From assembly GCF_000522985.1 (NCBI RefSeq), contig NZ_CP007129.1, forward strand, positions 372,001-436,000: 64,000 nt of DNA, in the 5' to 3' direction. Shown here piece by piece: positions 1 to 8,738 of the stretch. Under the pieces are notes generated by a model that saw only the letters and a program-made list of their open reading frames with translations, searched no databases and was not told the DNA's origin. Made by a program: the position numbers and the translations under genes. The DNA is from Gemmatirosa kalamazoonensis. Lineage in GTDB: Bacteria > Gemmatimonadota > Gemmatimonadetes > Gemmatimonadales > Gemmatimonadaceae. How positions within the stretch are numbered: the first letter of the stretch is position 1; each line of letters opens with the position of its first letter.

Positions 1-2652
1 GCGCGACGCGCGCAGCGCCGGCACGAGCCCCGCCACGAGCGCGACGAGTGCGAGCACCGCCGCCGCCCCCGCGAGCACCGCCGGCTCGACCGGCCGGGTG
101 TGGAACAGGAGCGACGCCATCTCTCGTCCCACGAGCGCCGCCGCCGCCGTCCCGACGAGCGCGCCCACCAGCACGACCCGCCCGACGTCGCCGAGCACCA
201 TGCGCACGACACGCACACGGTCGGCGCCCAGCGCCTGCCGCACGCCGATCTCCGTCGTGCGCCGCGCGACCGAGTACGCCATCACCCCATAGAGCCCGAG
301 CATCGCGAGCGCGAGCGCCACGGCGCCGAACACCGCCGAGAGCACCGCGAGCAGCCGCTCGCGGCTCACCGACGCCGCGAGCTGGTCGGAGAGCGTGGTG
401 AGCTCGACGACGATGCGCGGATCGAGCCGTGCGATCGCCGCGCGCACCGCGGGGACCAGCGACGCCGGATCGCCGGTCGTCCGCAGCTCGGCGTTCATCG
501 TGACGCCCGGCTCGCCCTGGGCCATCGCGACGTAGACGATCGGGCCGGGCTCCTCGCGCAGCGTCTGATACTTCGCGTTCTCCACGACGCCGACCACGGT
601 GAGCGGTGCCGACAGCGTGTCGCCGACGCGGGTTCGGAGCTGGCGGCCCAGCGGGCGCGGGGTGCGGAAGAACCGTCGCGCGAACGCCTCGTTCACGATC
701 GCCGCGCGAGGCGCCGTCGGCGCGTCGGTCGCGTCGAAGTCGCGTCCGGCGAGAAGCCGGGTGCCTAACGTGGCGAAGAAGCGCGGCGCGACGCGGTTGA
801 ACAGGATCTGCGCGTTGTCCGGATCGCGCGGCGTGTAGCCGTCGACGACGACCACGTCGTTCCACCGGTCGCCGCTCACCGGCGTGACGTGCGACTGGCT
901 CGCGTCCGCCACGCCGGGCACCGCGCGCAGCGCCTCGAGCAGCGCGTCGCGGTAGGCGCCGAGCTGGCCCGGCGGCGCGCCGCCTCGCCGCAGGTCGGCG
1001 GTGACGAGGAGCACGCCGTCGGGCCGGAAGCCGGGGTCCTCGGTCGCGAGCCGCCGCAGCGATCCGACGAGCAGCCCTGCCGCGACGAGCAGCACGAGCG
1101 ACAGCGCGACCTGCGCGCCGACGAGCGCCTTGCCGAGCGTGAAGCGCGAGTGCCCCTCGGCCACCGTACGCCCCGCGCGCTGCATCGCCGTCTGCGGCGC
1201 GACGCGCGTCGCACGGCGCGCGGGGAGCACGCCGAACAGCGCGACGGTCCCCGCGGCGACGAGCGCGGTGACGGCGAGCAGCCGCAGGTCGAGCGGCAGG
1301 TCGAGCTCCACGCGGCCGCCCGGTATCGTGATCATCCCGACGAGCGCGGACGCGCCCCACCGCGCGAGCAGCAGCCCGCCCGCGGCGCCCAACGCGGCGA
1401 GCAGCGCGCTCTCGGTGAGCAGCTGCCGCGCGAGCCGCCCGCGTCCGGCGCCGAGCGCGGCACGCACCGCGAGCTCGCGCCGGCGGCCGGCGCCGCGCGC
1501 GAGCAGCAGGTTCGCCACGTTCGCGCACGCGATCAGCAGCACGAGCGCGACGAACGTCATCAGCGCGACGAGCGCGCGGCCGAAGCGATCGTGCAGGCTG
1601 GAGAGGCCGCGCGGGAGCGCGCCGAGGCTGAACGTGTGCGTCAGATAGCTCTGCCGCTGCGCCGTCCCCGCGCCGCGCGGCAGCGTGGCGGCATACGATG
1701 CGGGCGCCATCGCCACGAGACGCGCCGCGATCTGCCGCGGGTCGACGTCGTGCGGGCGCCTCCCGATGACGTAGAGCCACCAGTCGCTCCGTGCGTCGAG
1801 CCGCGAGCGCTCGCCGCGCACCACGGCCTCGGCGCACAGCGGCACGAGGAACTGCGGCATGCGCCCGACCTCCGGGCCGCTGAACGGCCCGCGCGCCACG
1901 CCGACGATCTCGAACCGCTTGCCGTCGAGCGACAGTGTGCGACCGACGACGCGCGGGTCGCGCGCATACTCGCGCTCCCAGAACCGGTCGCTCAGCACCG
2001 CCACCGGGCGGCAGCCGCGCACGTCGTCGCGTGCGCCCAACAGGCGCCCGAGCGCCGGCACGACGCCGAACAGCCGGAAGTAGTCGCCGCTCACGACCGC
2101 GCCGAGCGCGTAGCGTGCCTCGCCTTCCTCGGCGAGGTTCACGCGAAGGTTGCCGTACGCGGCCACGGCGGCGAAGCCGTTAGGCCGATCGCGCAGCTGC
2201 TCCCACAGCGGGTTGCTGAAGCGCTCGTCGTCCGGCTGCACGCCGACGAAGCCGCCCTCGCCGACGTGCGCGACGCCGACCTGCAGCAGCTCCTCGGGAT
2301 GCGGTACGGGAAGCGCGCGCAGCGACACGGCATCGACGAGCGAGAAGATCGCGGTGTTCGCGCCGGTGCCGAGCGCCAGCGAGCCGACCGCGACGACGGC
2401 GAAGACCGGCGACCGACGCAGCGCGCGCACCGTGTATCGGAGGTCGTCGGCCGCCGAATCGAGCCACGTGCCGAGGCTCGTCGGCGGCATCGGATTGCCG
2501 AAGCGGCGCCGCGCCTCGGCCGCCGCGTCCCGCTCCGCCAGCCCCGCCGCGCGCAGCTCGTCGGCGCGCTCGGCGAGGTGGAACGCGCGCTCGCGCTCGA
2601 ACTCCGCCGAGCGGCGGCGGACGACGCGGAGCAGCCGACGGAGCCAGGTCAT
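1..2652 (-). CDS. ADOP-type ABC transporter permease (MacB/FtsX fold), 3' end outside window
   Basis: Large permease of the duplicated orphan type: an N-terminal cytoplasmic helical segment rich in Arg and Glu, then a transmembrane helix, a MacB-like periplasmic domain, three FtsX helices, and a second periplasmic/FtsX copy. The ATG lies 6 bases after the stop of the upstream paralogue (2659-5367), so both are probably one transcript under the PadR gene. 884 residues are visible. Aligned with the paralogue, only about the last ten residues are missing off the left edge. The N-terminus (MTWLRRLL, then an AFHLAERADEL stretch) is nearly identical to the paralogue, which indicates tandem duplication. 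Family knowledge: such permeases are often encoded without an adjacent ATPase, and their substrates are unknown. Inference: export of an envelope-active compound or a MacB-like mechanotransmission role. Confidence 0.85.
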   Translation of the reverse strand, partial: MTWLRRLLRVVRRRSAEFERERAFHLAERADELRAAGLAERDAAAEARRRFGNPMPPTSLGTWLDSAADDLRYTVRALRRSPVFAVVAVGSLALGTGANTAIFSLVDAVSLRALPVPHPEELLQVGVAHVGEGGFVGVQPDDERFSNPLWEQLRDRPNGFAAVAAYGNLRVNLAEEGEARYALGAVVSGDYFRLFGVVPALGRLLGARDDVRGCRPVAVLSDRFWEREYARDPRVVGRTLSLDGKRFEIVGVARGPFSGPEVGRMPQFLVPLCAEAVVRGERSRLDARSDWWLYVIGRRPHDVDPRQIAARLVAMAPASYAATLPRGAGTAQRQSYLTHTFSLGALPRGLSSLHDRFGRALVALMTFVALVLLIACANVANLLLARGAGRRRELAVRAALGAGRGRLARQLLTESALLAALGAAGGLLLARWGASALVGMITIPGGRVELDLPLDLRLLAVTALVAAGTVALFGVLPARRATRVAPQTAMQRAGRTVAEGHSRFTLGKALVGAQVALSLVLLVAAGLLVGSLRRLATEDPGFRPDGVLLVTADLRRGGAPPGQLGAYRDALLEALRAVPGVADASQSHVTPVSGDRWNDVVVVDGYTPRDPDNAQILFNRVAPRFFATLGTRLLAGRDFDATDAPTAPRAAIVNEAFARRFFRTPRPLGRQLRTRVGDTLSAPLTVVGVVENAKYQTLREEPGPIVYVAMAQGEPGVTMNAELRTTGDPASLVPAVRAAIARLDPRIVVELTTLSDQLAASVSRERLLAVLSAVFGAVALALAMLGLYGVMAYSVARRTTEIGVRQALGADRVRVVRMVLGDVGRVVLVGALVGTAAAALVGREMASLLFHTRPVEPAVLAGAAAVLALVALVAGLVPALRASR

Positions 2653-2658
2653 GCGCTC

Positions 2659-5367
2659 TCACTCCTCGCGCAGCGCGGTCATCGGCGCGACGCGCGACGC
2701 CCGGCGCGCCGGCACGAGCCCCGCCACGAGCGCGACGAGCGCGAGCAGCGCCGCCGCGCCGGCGATCACGAGCGGCTCCACGGGGCGCGTGCGGAAGAGC
2801 AGCGACTCCATGAACCGCCCGACGGGCGCCGCCGCCGCCGCGCCGACGATCGCGCCCACGACCACCACGCGGCCGACGTCGGCGAGGACCATGCGCACCA
2901 CGCGCGCGCGGTCGGCGCCTAACGCCTGCCGCACGCCGATCTCCGTCGTCCGCCGCGTCACGGAATACGCCATCACCCCATAGAGCCCGAGCGTCGCGAG
3001 CGCGAGCGCCACGGCGCCGAAGACGGCCGAGAGCACGGCGAGCAGCCGCTCGCGGCTGATCGACGACGCCACCTGCCCCGAGAGCGTCCGGAACTCGACG
3101 ACGACGCGCGGGTCGACGCGCGCGACCGCCGCCCGCGCCGCCGGGGCGAGCGCCGCCGCGTCGGCCCCGTCGCCCGCAGCGCGCAGCTCCGCCGTCAGCA
3201 CGGCGCTCGAGAGATGCTCCTGCGTCATCGCGACGTACACCGTGGGGCTGGGGTCCTCGCGCAGCGTGCGGTACTTCGCGTTCTCCACCACGCCCACGAT
3301 GGTGAATGGCGCCGACATCGTGTCCCCCATCCGCCGGCCGAGGTGGCGCCCGAGCGGGCTCGCCGCGCCGAAGAACTTCCGCACGAACGCCTCGTTCACG
3401 ATCACCACGCGCGGCGCGCCCTGGCGGTCGGTCGCGTCGAAGTCGCGGCCGAGCAGCAGCCGCGTGCGCATCGTCGCGAAGTAGTGCGGGGTCACGCTGT
3501 TGAACCACACCAGCGCGTCCTCCGGGCTCTTCGGCGTGTAGCCGTCGATGACCAGATCCTCGTTCCACGCGCTGTCGCCGATCGGCGTCATCTCCGACGC
3601 GCTTGCGTCGGCCGCGCCCGGGACCGCGCGCAGCGCCGCAAGCAGCGCCTCGCGCAGCGCGCCGAGCCGCTCCTCCGGCAGACCGGTCTGCCGGAGGTCG
3701 CTCCTGACGATCAGCACGCCGTCGGGGCGGAAGCCCGGGTCCTCGGTCGCCAGCTTGCGCAGCGACCCGACGAGCAGGCCAGCGGCGACGAGCAGCACGA
3801 GCGAGAGCGCGACCTGCGCCGCGACGAGCATCTTCGCGGTGGTGAAGCGCGAATGCCCCTCGGCGACGCCGCGTCCCGCGCCCCGCATCGCCGACTGGGG
3901 CGCGACGCGCGACCCGCGCCACGCGGGGAGCACGCCGAAGATCACGAGAGTCGCCGTCGCCGCGAGCGCGGCGAAGGCGAGGAGCCGGCCGTTCAGCGCG
4001 AGGTCCAGCTCCACCGTGTCGCGCGGCGTCGAGATCATCGCGACGAGCGCCGCCGCGCCCCAGCGCGCGACGAGCAGACCCGTCGCCGCGCCGGAGACGG
4101 CGAGCAGCACGCTCTCGGCGAGCAGCTGGCGCACGAGCCGCGCGCGCTCGGCGCCGATGGCCAGGCGCACCGCGAGCTCGTGACGCCGCGCCGCGGTGCG
4201 GGCGAGCAACAGGTTCGCGACGTTCACGCACGCGATGACCATCACGAGCGCGACGAACGCCATGAGCGCGGCGAGCGCGCGGCCGAAGCGCGAGCGGAGC
4301 TCCGACAGGCCACGCGGCACCGGCGCGACGGCGAACGTGCGCGACGCGTACTCGCGCTGCTGCGATACGCCCCACTGCGACGGCACGGTAGTCCCGTAGA
4401 CGTCGGCGGCGATCGCCTGCAGCCGCGCAGCGACGGTGGTGGGGCTCACGTCGGACGCACGGCGTCCGATGATGGCGAGCCACCACGTGCTCCGCGCGTC
4501 GAGCCACGACTGGTCGCGGCGCATCGCCGCCTCGGCGCACAGCGGTACGAGCACCTGCGGCACGCGTCCCACCTCGGGGCCCGTGAACCCGGCGCGCGTC
4601 ACGCCCACGATCTCGAACGGCGTGCCGTCGAGCGAGATCGTGCGGCCGACGACGTGGCGATCGCCGGCGTACGTGCGCTGCCAGAACGCGTGCCCGAGCA
4701 CCGCCACCGCGGGGCAGCCGCGTACGTCGTCGCGCTTCGAGAACAGGCGGCCGACCTCCGGCGCGACGCCGAACAGGCGGAAGTAGTCGCCGCTCACGAA
4801 CGCGAGCGTGGCCCACCGCGCCTCGCCGGCGGGGGCGAGGTTCACGCGGCCGGTGCCGTACGCGGCGACCGACGCGAACCCGTTGGGCCGGTCGCGCAGC
4901 GCCTCCCACAACGGGTTCGTGAAGAACTGGTTGCCGAACGGGACCTCGCGGACGCCGCCCCGGGAGCGGTCGGCGGTGCCCACCTGCAGCAGCTCGTCGG
5001 GGTGCGGTACGGGGAGCGCGCGCAGCGACACGGCGTCGAGCAGCGAGTAGATCGCCGTCGTGGCGCCCATGCCTAACGCGATGGAGCCGACGGCGACGAG
5101 CGCGAACAGCGGCGAGCGGCGGAGCGAGCGGGCGGCGCGCCGCGCGTCGCCGGCCGCCGACTCGAGCCACGTCGCGACGCTCGGCCCGCGGGGAACCGCG
5201 GGGTTGCCGAAGCGTCGCCGCGCCTCGGCCGCGGCGGCGTGCGGCGCGAGGCCGGCGGCGCGCAGCTCGTCGGCACGCTCGGCCAGGTGGAACGCGCGCT
5301 CGCGCTCGAACTCGCGCGCGCGTCGTCCGGCGCGCGCGACGGTGAACAGCCGACGATACCAGGCCAT
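2659..5367 (-). CDS. ADOP-type ABC transporter permease (MacB/FtsX fold)
   Basis: 902-residue permease that starts at the ATG giving MAWYRRLFTVAR. The N-terminal about 75 residues form a charged helical domain typical of ADOP proteins. A membrane helix follows (SPLFALVAVGSIALGMGATT), then a MacB-type periplasmic domain ending near the FtsX block that contains ACVNVANLLLARTAARRHEL. A second periplasmic module and a C-terminal FtsX block (GLYGVMAYSVTRRTTEIGVR) end in TALREE. It lies 17 bases downstream of the PadR gene and 6 bases upstream of its paralogue, so it is the first permease of a PadR-ADOP-ADOP operon. No ATPase gene is adjacent. PadR-linked permeases of this type are typical of Acidobacteria and Gemmatimonadota; the transported molecule cannot be read from sequence. 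Confidence 0.9.
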   Translation of the reverse strand: MAWYRRLFTVARAGRRAREFERERAFHLAERADELRAAGLAPHAAAAEARRRFGNPAVPRGPSVATWLESAAGDARRAARSLRRSPLFALVAVGSIALGMGATTAIYSLLDAVSLRALPVPHPDELLQVGTADRSRGGVREVPFGNQFFTNPLWEALRDRPNGFASVAAYGTGRVNLAPAGEARWATLAFVSGDYFRLFGVAPEVGRLFSKRDDVRGCPAVAVLGHAFWQRTYAGDRHVVGRTISLDGTPFEIVGVTRAGFTGPEVGRVPQVLVPLCAEAAMRRDQSWLDARSTWWLAIIGRRASDVSPTTVAARLQAIAADVYGTTVPSQWGVSQQREYASRTFAVAPVPRGLSELRSRFGRALAALMAFVALVMVIACVNVANLLLARTAARRHELAVRLAIGAERARLVRQLLAESVLLAVSGAATGLLVARWGAAALVAMISTPRDTVELDLALNGRLLAFAALAATATLVIFGVLPAWRGSRVAPQSAMRGAGRGVAEGHSRFTTAKMLVAAQVALSLVLLVAAGLLVGSLRKLATEDPGFRPDGVLIVRSDLRQTGLPEERLGALREALLAALRAVPGAADASASEMTPIGDSAWNEDLVIDGYTPKSPEDALVWFNSVTPHYFATMRTRLLLGRDFDATDRQGAPRVVIVNEAFVRKFFGAASPLGRHLGRRMGDTMSAPFTIVGVVENAKYRTLREDPSPTVYVAMTQEHLSSAVLTAELRAAGDGADAAALAPAARAAVARVDPRVVVEFRTLSGQVASSISRERLLAVLSAVFGAVALALATLGLYGVMAYSVTRRTTEIGVRQALGADRARVVRMVLADVGRVVVVGAIVGAAAAAPVGRFMESLLFRTRPVEPLVIAGAAALLALVALVAGLVPARRASRVAPMTALREE

Positions 5368-5384
5368 GGCGGTGTCCTCGTCCG

Positions 5385-5720
5385 TCAGGTGTAGCGGAGC
5401 GCCCGGCCGACGCCCTCGGTGAGCCGCTCCCAGCTCTCGCGCTCCGCGTCGAGCTGCCGGCGCCCCTTCGGCGTGAGCGCGTAGAACCGCGCCTGGCGGT
5501 TCTTCTCCGTCGTGCCCCACGACGAGCGCACCCATCCCTCGTCCTCCATGCGGTGGAGGGCGGGGTAGAGCGAGCCTTCCTCGACGCGCAGCAGGTCCGC
5601 GGAGACGCGCTGGATGTGCTGGGTGATGGCGTAGCCGTGCAGCGGCCCCGCCGCCTCGAGCGCGCGGAGGACGAGGAGCGTCAGCGTCCCCTGGAGGATG
5701 TCGTTCTTCTGTCGTGGCAC
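5385..5720 (-). CDS. PadR family transcriptional regulator
   Basis: 111-residue PadR-type winged-helix repressor. The N-terminus has the family pattern: ILQGTLTLLVLRALE, then LHGYAI, EEGSLYPALHRMEDEGW and the YALTPKGRRQL wing. The short C-terminal helix is of the dimerisation type found in small PadR proteins. Translation starts at GTG (5720), with an AGGTAGGT Shine-Dalgarno just upstream. That ribosome site is part of a 14-bp palindrome at 5729-5742, so the protein probably represses its own operon by binding there. It is the first gene of an operon with two ADOP permeases (5367-1). Family knowledge: PadR repressors are often released by small aromatic or antimicrobial ligands. The ligand here is unknown. 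Confidence 0.92.
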   Translation of the reverse strand: MPRQKNDILQGTLTLLVLRALEAAGPLHGYAITQHIQRVSADLLRVEEGSLYPALHRMEDEGWVRSSWGTTEKNRQARFYALTPKGRRQLDAERESWERLTEGVGRALRYT

Positions 5721-5728
5721 GCGATACC

Positions 5729-5742
5729 TACCTAGCTAGGTA
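5729..5742. promoter_or_regulatory. Probable PadR operator (palindrome TACCTAGCTAGGTA)
   Basis: This is a perfect 14-bp palindrome, followed at once by an AGCTAGCT palindrome (5743-5750). It lies 8 bases upstream of the GTG start of the PadR gene and supplies its Shine-Dalgarno bases. A regulator bound here would block both transcription and ribosome access. The position and symmetry are seen; binding is inferred from PadR family autoregulation. Confidence 0.6.
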
Positions 5743-5848
5743 AGCTAGCTAGGGATATGCGGCGCGCCGGCTCGGTCGTCAAGCGCTCCGCCGCGGCGAC
5801 GTGACGAACCGCACGAAACCGCGGGCCGCGACCGGCGCGCGCGGCGGG

Positions 5849-5893
5849 TGATATGGATTGCCCATACTCGCCGATATGGGTAGTATGCATACC
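5849..5893 (+). promoter_or_regulatory. vapBC promoter and operator, probably leaderless
   Basis: A TTGCCC box (5858-5863) and a TAGTAT box (5881-5886) are separated by exactly 17 bases, a good sigma-70 arrangement. Transcription would start about at the antitoxin ATG (5894), so the mRNA would have almost no leader. Two symmetric elements overlap the promoter: CCCATA-N8-TATGGG (5861-5880) and the perfect palindrome GTATGCATAC (5884-5893). They are probably bound by the antitoxin-toxin complex. Confidence 0.55.
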
Positions 5894-6139
5894 ATGAAGA
5901 CGACGGTGGACATCTCGGACGCCCTGTTGGCTCGGGCCAAACGCCACGCGCAGAAGGTCGGCAAGCCGCTCCGTGCGATCATCGAGGACGGTTTGCGTCG
6001 GGTGCTCCACGAAGAGTCGGCTGCCGTCCGCTACCGGCTTCCCGACCGGAGCGTGGGCCGCGCGGGCGGCGAGAATCCGTTGGACGCACTGTCCTGGCAG
6101 GATCTGCGCGCCGAGATCTACGGCGAGCCGCGCGCGTGA
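5894..6139 (+). CDS. vapB: VapB-type antitoxin
   Basis: 81-residue protein starting MKTTVDISDALLARAKRHA, typical of ribbon-helix-helix antitoxins (VapB/MazE-like DUF2191 group). An N-terminal beta strand for DNA binding is followed by two helices, and the C-terminal half is Arg-rich and probably disordered, wrapping the toxin. It overlaps the toxin gene at GTGA (6136-6139), the usual coupled arrangement. An in-frame ATG at 5885 would add three residues, but it lies inside the probable -10 and palindrome, so 5894 is preferred. Expected role: neutralise the PIN-domain RNase encoded next and repress the operon through the palindromes just upstream. Confidence 0.85.
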   Translation: MKTTVDISDALLARAKRHAQKVGKPLRAIIEDGLRRVLHEESAAVRYRLPDRSVGRAGGENPLDALSWQDLRAEIYGEPRA

Positions 6140-6570
6140 TCGCCGTCGACACCAACGTGCTCGTCTACGCGCACCGGCGAGAGACCGCCGAGCACGCCGC
6201 CGCGTTTGCGCTGCTGCGCGACCTCGCCGAGGGCGCCCAGCCGTGGGGGATCCCGTGGCCGTGCGTGTACGAGTTCTTCAGCGTCGTCACCAATCCGCGC
6301 ATCTGGAAGGAAAGCGCGAGCACTCCGAACGAGGCATGGGCACAGGTCGAGGCGTGGCTCGGCTCTCCCTCGGTGCGGCTGCTCGGTGAGACCTCCGACT
6401 TCGTGCAGCTGCTCGGCGGATTCGCCCGCCGCCCACGCGTACGAGGTCCCATCATCCATGACGCGCGCGTCGCCGCGATCTGTGTCGCGCACGGCGCGGA
6501 GACGCTGCTCACGCGCGACCGCGACTTCTCCCTCTTTCCGGAGCTCTCGATCGGGAATCCGTTCTCGTGA
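6136..6570 (+). CDS. vapC: VapC-type PIN-domain ribonuclease toxin
   Basis: 144-residue PIN-domain protein. The acidic metal-binding set is present: Asp5 in IAVDTN, Glu46 in CVYEFF, Asp109 in IIHDARVAA, and Asp128/Asp130 in LLTRDRDF. It starts at GTG overlapping the antitoxin stop. Family knowledge: VapC toxins are Mg-dependent endoribonucleases that cleave tRNA or rRNA and arrest growth when the antitoxin is lost. The catalytic set is complete, so the toxin should be active. Its RNA target cannot be predicted. A role in plasmid or island maintenance is possible, but nothing nearby looks mobile. Confidence 0.9.
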   Translation: MIAVDTNVLVYAHRRETAEHAAAFALLRDLAEGAQPWGIPWPCVYEFFSVVTNPRIWKESASTPNEAWAQVEAWLGSPSVRLLGETSDFVQLLGGFARRPRVRGPIIHDARVAAICVAHGAETLLTRDRDFSLFPELSIGNPFS

Positions 6571-6594
6571 CGACGCGCTGCGCGTCACGCGGCT

Positions 6595-7413
6595 TCACGG
6601 CTCGCGCGCGAGCTCCTGATCGATCCGCACCGAGCTGCCGTCGGAGTTGAGGATCGTCCACCGCACGAGCTTCGGCGCGCCGTCCACGATCCACATGCGG
6701 CCGAGCAGCGCGCCGTCGGCACCGTGGTCCTCGACGACCCAGGCCCGCGCCTGGGTGCGCCCGAACACCTCCACGTCCTCGCGCGCGGCGAACGTGTAGA
6801 GGTGCGTCTCCTCGCGCAGCGTCGGGCCGTCGGGGCCCGGCGCCGGCTGCCAGAGGCGCAGCCGGTACGTGCGCCCGAGCACGTGCGGCAGCTCCTCGAC
6901 GACGAAGTCGGACCATGGCGCGTAGAACCCCGGCGTCGAGAGCACGAGGCGCGCCGAGCGGGGACCGGCCGGCGTCGGCATCGTCACGTCGACCGCATCC
7001 GACTCGGCGCGCAGCCGCATCTCGCCGCGCGGCGACGTGGAGCGCATCTCGCGCAGCGCGAGCGAGCGGCGGTCGAACGCGAAGTCCACGCGCACGTCGG
7101 CCGGGCCGTTAGGCGTCGTGACGCGCGAGAGGCTCCGCACGCGCACGAGCCGCACGCCCCCGGAGTCCGCGAACGAGATGGCGTTCGTCCCGTCCTGCTG
7201 CGGCGCCTCGCCGGTCGCGGTCACGCGCGTGACGGCGAGGTGCGTCGTGAACGCCGACATGTGCTCCCCGGAGACCAGCGGGGAGCCGAGCGGCACGTCG
7301 ACGGTGTCGGCCGCCGCGGCACGGCATTCCGGCAGGCGCGCCGATGCGGGCGGCGGCGTGGGTGTCGCGCTGAAGAGGGGCATGGCGCACAGGCACAGGA
7401 CGGTGGCGCGCAT
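6595..7413 (-). CDS. Hypothetical secreted protein
   Basis: 272-residue protein with an N-terminal signal peptide (MRATVLCLCAMPLFSATPTP, then an Ala/Pro-rich stretch). ATG 7413 is preferred over upstream candidates because GGAGG sits at the right distance. The mature part looks all-beta, with alternating hydrophobic residues. It resembles the loose group of periplasmic or outer-membrane-associated beta proteins that includes DUF3108, but I cannot place it in a named family. There are no catalytic motifs and no other Cys after the signal region apart from one near residue 30. It lies divergent from the LytS-type kinase gene (7617) across a 203-bp gap. Confidence 0.7.
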   Translation of the reverse strand: MRATVLCLCAMPLFSATPTPPPASARLPECRAAAADTVDVPLGSPLVSGEHMSAFTTHLAVTRVTATGEAPQQDGTNAISFADSGGVRLVRVRSLSRVTTPNGPADVRVDFAFDRRSLALREMRSTSPRGEMRLRAESDAVDVTMPTPAGPRSARLVLSTPGFYAPWSDFVVEELPHVLGRTYRLRLWQPAPGPDGPTLREETHLYTFAAREDVEVFGRTQARAWVVEDHGADGALLGRMWIVDGAPKLVRWTILNSDGSSVRIDQELAREP

Positions 7414-7616
7414 CCGTGGACCTCCGGTCGGGAAGGGGTCGTCGCGTGGTCGTGTCGCGTGCAATACGCGGCGTCGACACCGCGCTCGCCACGACGCCGG
7501 CGCGAACCCGCGCATCGCGAGCGCCAAGCGGACCGAGAGCGGCGCGAAGATCCGGCGCGCGAATCGACGAGGCGATCGCGTTGCGTCGGCCCGTCGCGTC
7601 GTGAAGATTCGGCGAC

Positions 7617-8738
7617 ATGAGCGACACGCGTCTCTCGTCGCGCCGCGGGATCGCGCGGCTCATGCTGCTCGTCGCGCCGATCGCCGTCGTGCTCACGGTG
7701 CTGGCGACGGCGCAGGAGGTGGTGCGCAGCGGCGGCGCGTACGGCGTCCGCGGCGTGGGGCGCGCGCTCGCGCTGAACGCGCTCGACTGGTTCGCGTGGG
7801 GACCGTTCGTGCCGCTGATCGTGTTCGTCGGCGAGCGGCATCGGCTCGACGTCCCCGCGCATCGGCTGCGCCGCGTGGCGGTGTGGCTGGCGCTCGGGCT
7901 GGCGTGCTGCGTGGGGGTCGGCCTCGTCACGGCGACCGTCGTGCTCAACGTGCCGCTCATGCCGCGCGGCGCGATCCCGGCGCACGTGCCGCTGCCGCGC
8001 TTCCTGCCGATGTGGATCCTCAACACCGCGCCGTTCAACCTGCTGCTGTTCTGCACGATCGGCGGCGCGCTGCACGCCGTGCTCGCGTACGACGACCTGC
8101 GCCGCCGGCAGCTCCGCGAGGCCGAGCTGGAGGCCCGCGCGACGCGCGCGGAGCTCAACGTGCTGCGCATGCAGCTGCAGCCGCACTTCTTCTTCAACGC
8201 GCTGCATACCGTGTCGTCGCTCATGATGACGGACGTCGCCGCCGCGCAGCGCGTGATCGCATCGCTCGGAGAGCTCGTGCGCGCGTCCATCGACCACACC
8301 GCGGCGCAGGAGGTGCGTCTGGGCGAGGAGCTGCAGTTCGTCGAGCGCTACCTCGAGATCCAGCGCGCGCGCTTCCGCAGCCGGTTGCGCGTCGAGGTGC
8401 GCGTGCCCGACGAGACGCTCGACGCGGTGGTGCCGAGCCTCATCCTGCAGCCGCTGGTGGAGAACGCGATCCGCCACGGCGTGGAGCGCACCCCGGGCGG
8501 CGGCGCCATCAGCATCGACGCGGCGCGCGAGCCGTCGCACCTGCGCCTGTCGGTGCGCAACGACTGCGATGCAGCGACGATGGCGGTGCAGCGACCGGGC
8601 TCCGGCATCGGGCTCGCGAACCTGGAGGCGCGGCTCTCGCAGCTGTACGGCGCGGACCACTCGTTCCATGCAGGCGCGGGCACCGACGGCGCGTTCGTCG
8701 TCGTGCTGCGCGTGCCCTATCGCCGCTGGGCCGCGTGA
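7617..8738 (+). CDS. LytS/YehU-type sensor histidine kinase
   Basis: 373-residue membrane kinase. Four hydrophobic segments lie in residues 14-155, followed by a short coiled-coil (RRRQLREAELEARATRAELN) and the His_kinase domain with the phospho-acceptor His190 in MQLQPHFFFNAL. An HATPase domain follows (PLVENAIRHG N-box near residue 285; GSGIGLANLEARL G-box). This is the five- or four-TM LytS family without PAS or HAMP domains. Its stop overlaps the GTG of the following LytTR regulator, so the two are made together. Family knowledge: such pairs respond to envelope state or extracellular metabolites. The ligand is not apparent. Confidence 0.92.
   Translation: MSDTRLSSRRGIARLMLLVAPIAVVLTVLATAQEVVRSGGAYGVRGVGRALALNALDWFAWGPFVPLIVFVGERHRLDVPAHRLRRVAVWLALGLACCVGVGLVTATVVLNVPLMPRGAIPAHVPLPRFLPMWILNTAPFNLLLFCTIGGALHAVLAYDDLRRRQLREAELEARATRAELNVLRMQLQPHFFFNALHTVSSLMMTDVAAAQRVIASLGELVRASIDHTAAQEVRLGEELQFVERYLEIQRARFRSRLRVEVRVPDETLDAVVPSLILQPLVENAIRHGVERTPGGGAISIDAAREPSHLRLSVRNDCDAATMAVQRPGSGIGLANLEARLSQLYGADHSFHAGAGTDGAFVVVLRVPYRRWAA

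Noticed and set aside
889-2922. Very long Arg/His/Ala-rich open frames on the strand opposite the permease and kinase genes
   Set aside because: They mirror the true genes, have biased Arg/Ala/His composition, no domains, and arise from the extreme GC content in the third codon position.
3214-5076. 620-residue open frame antisense to the second permease
   Set aside because: Same reason: it is the antisense shadow of 2659-5367, with the low-complexity composition expected of it.
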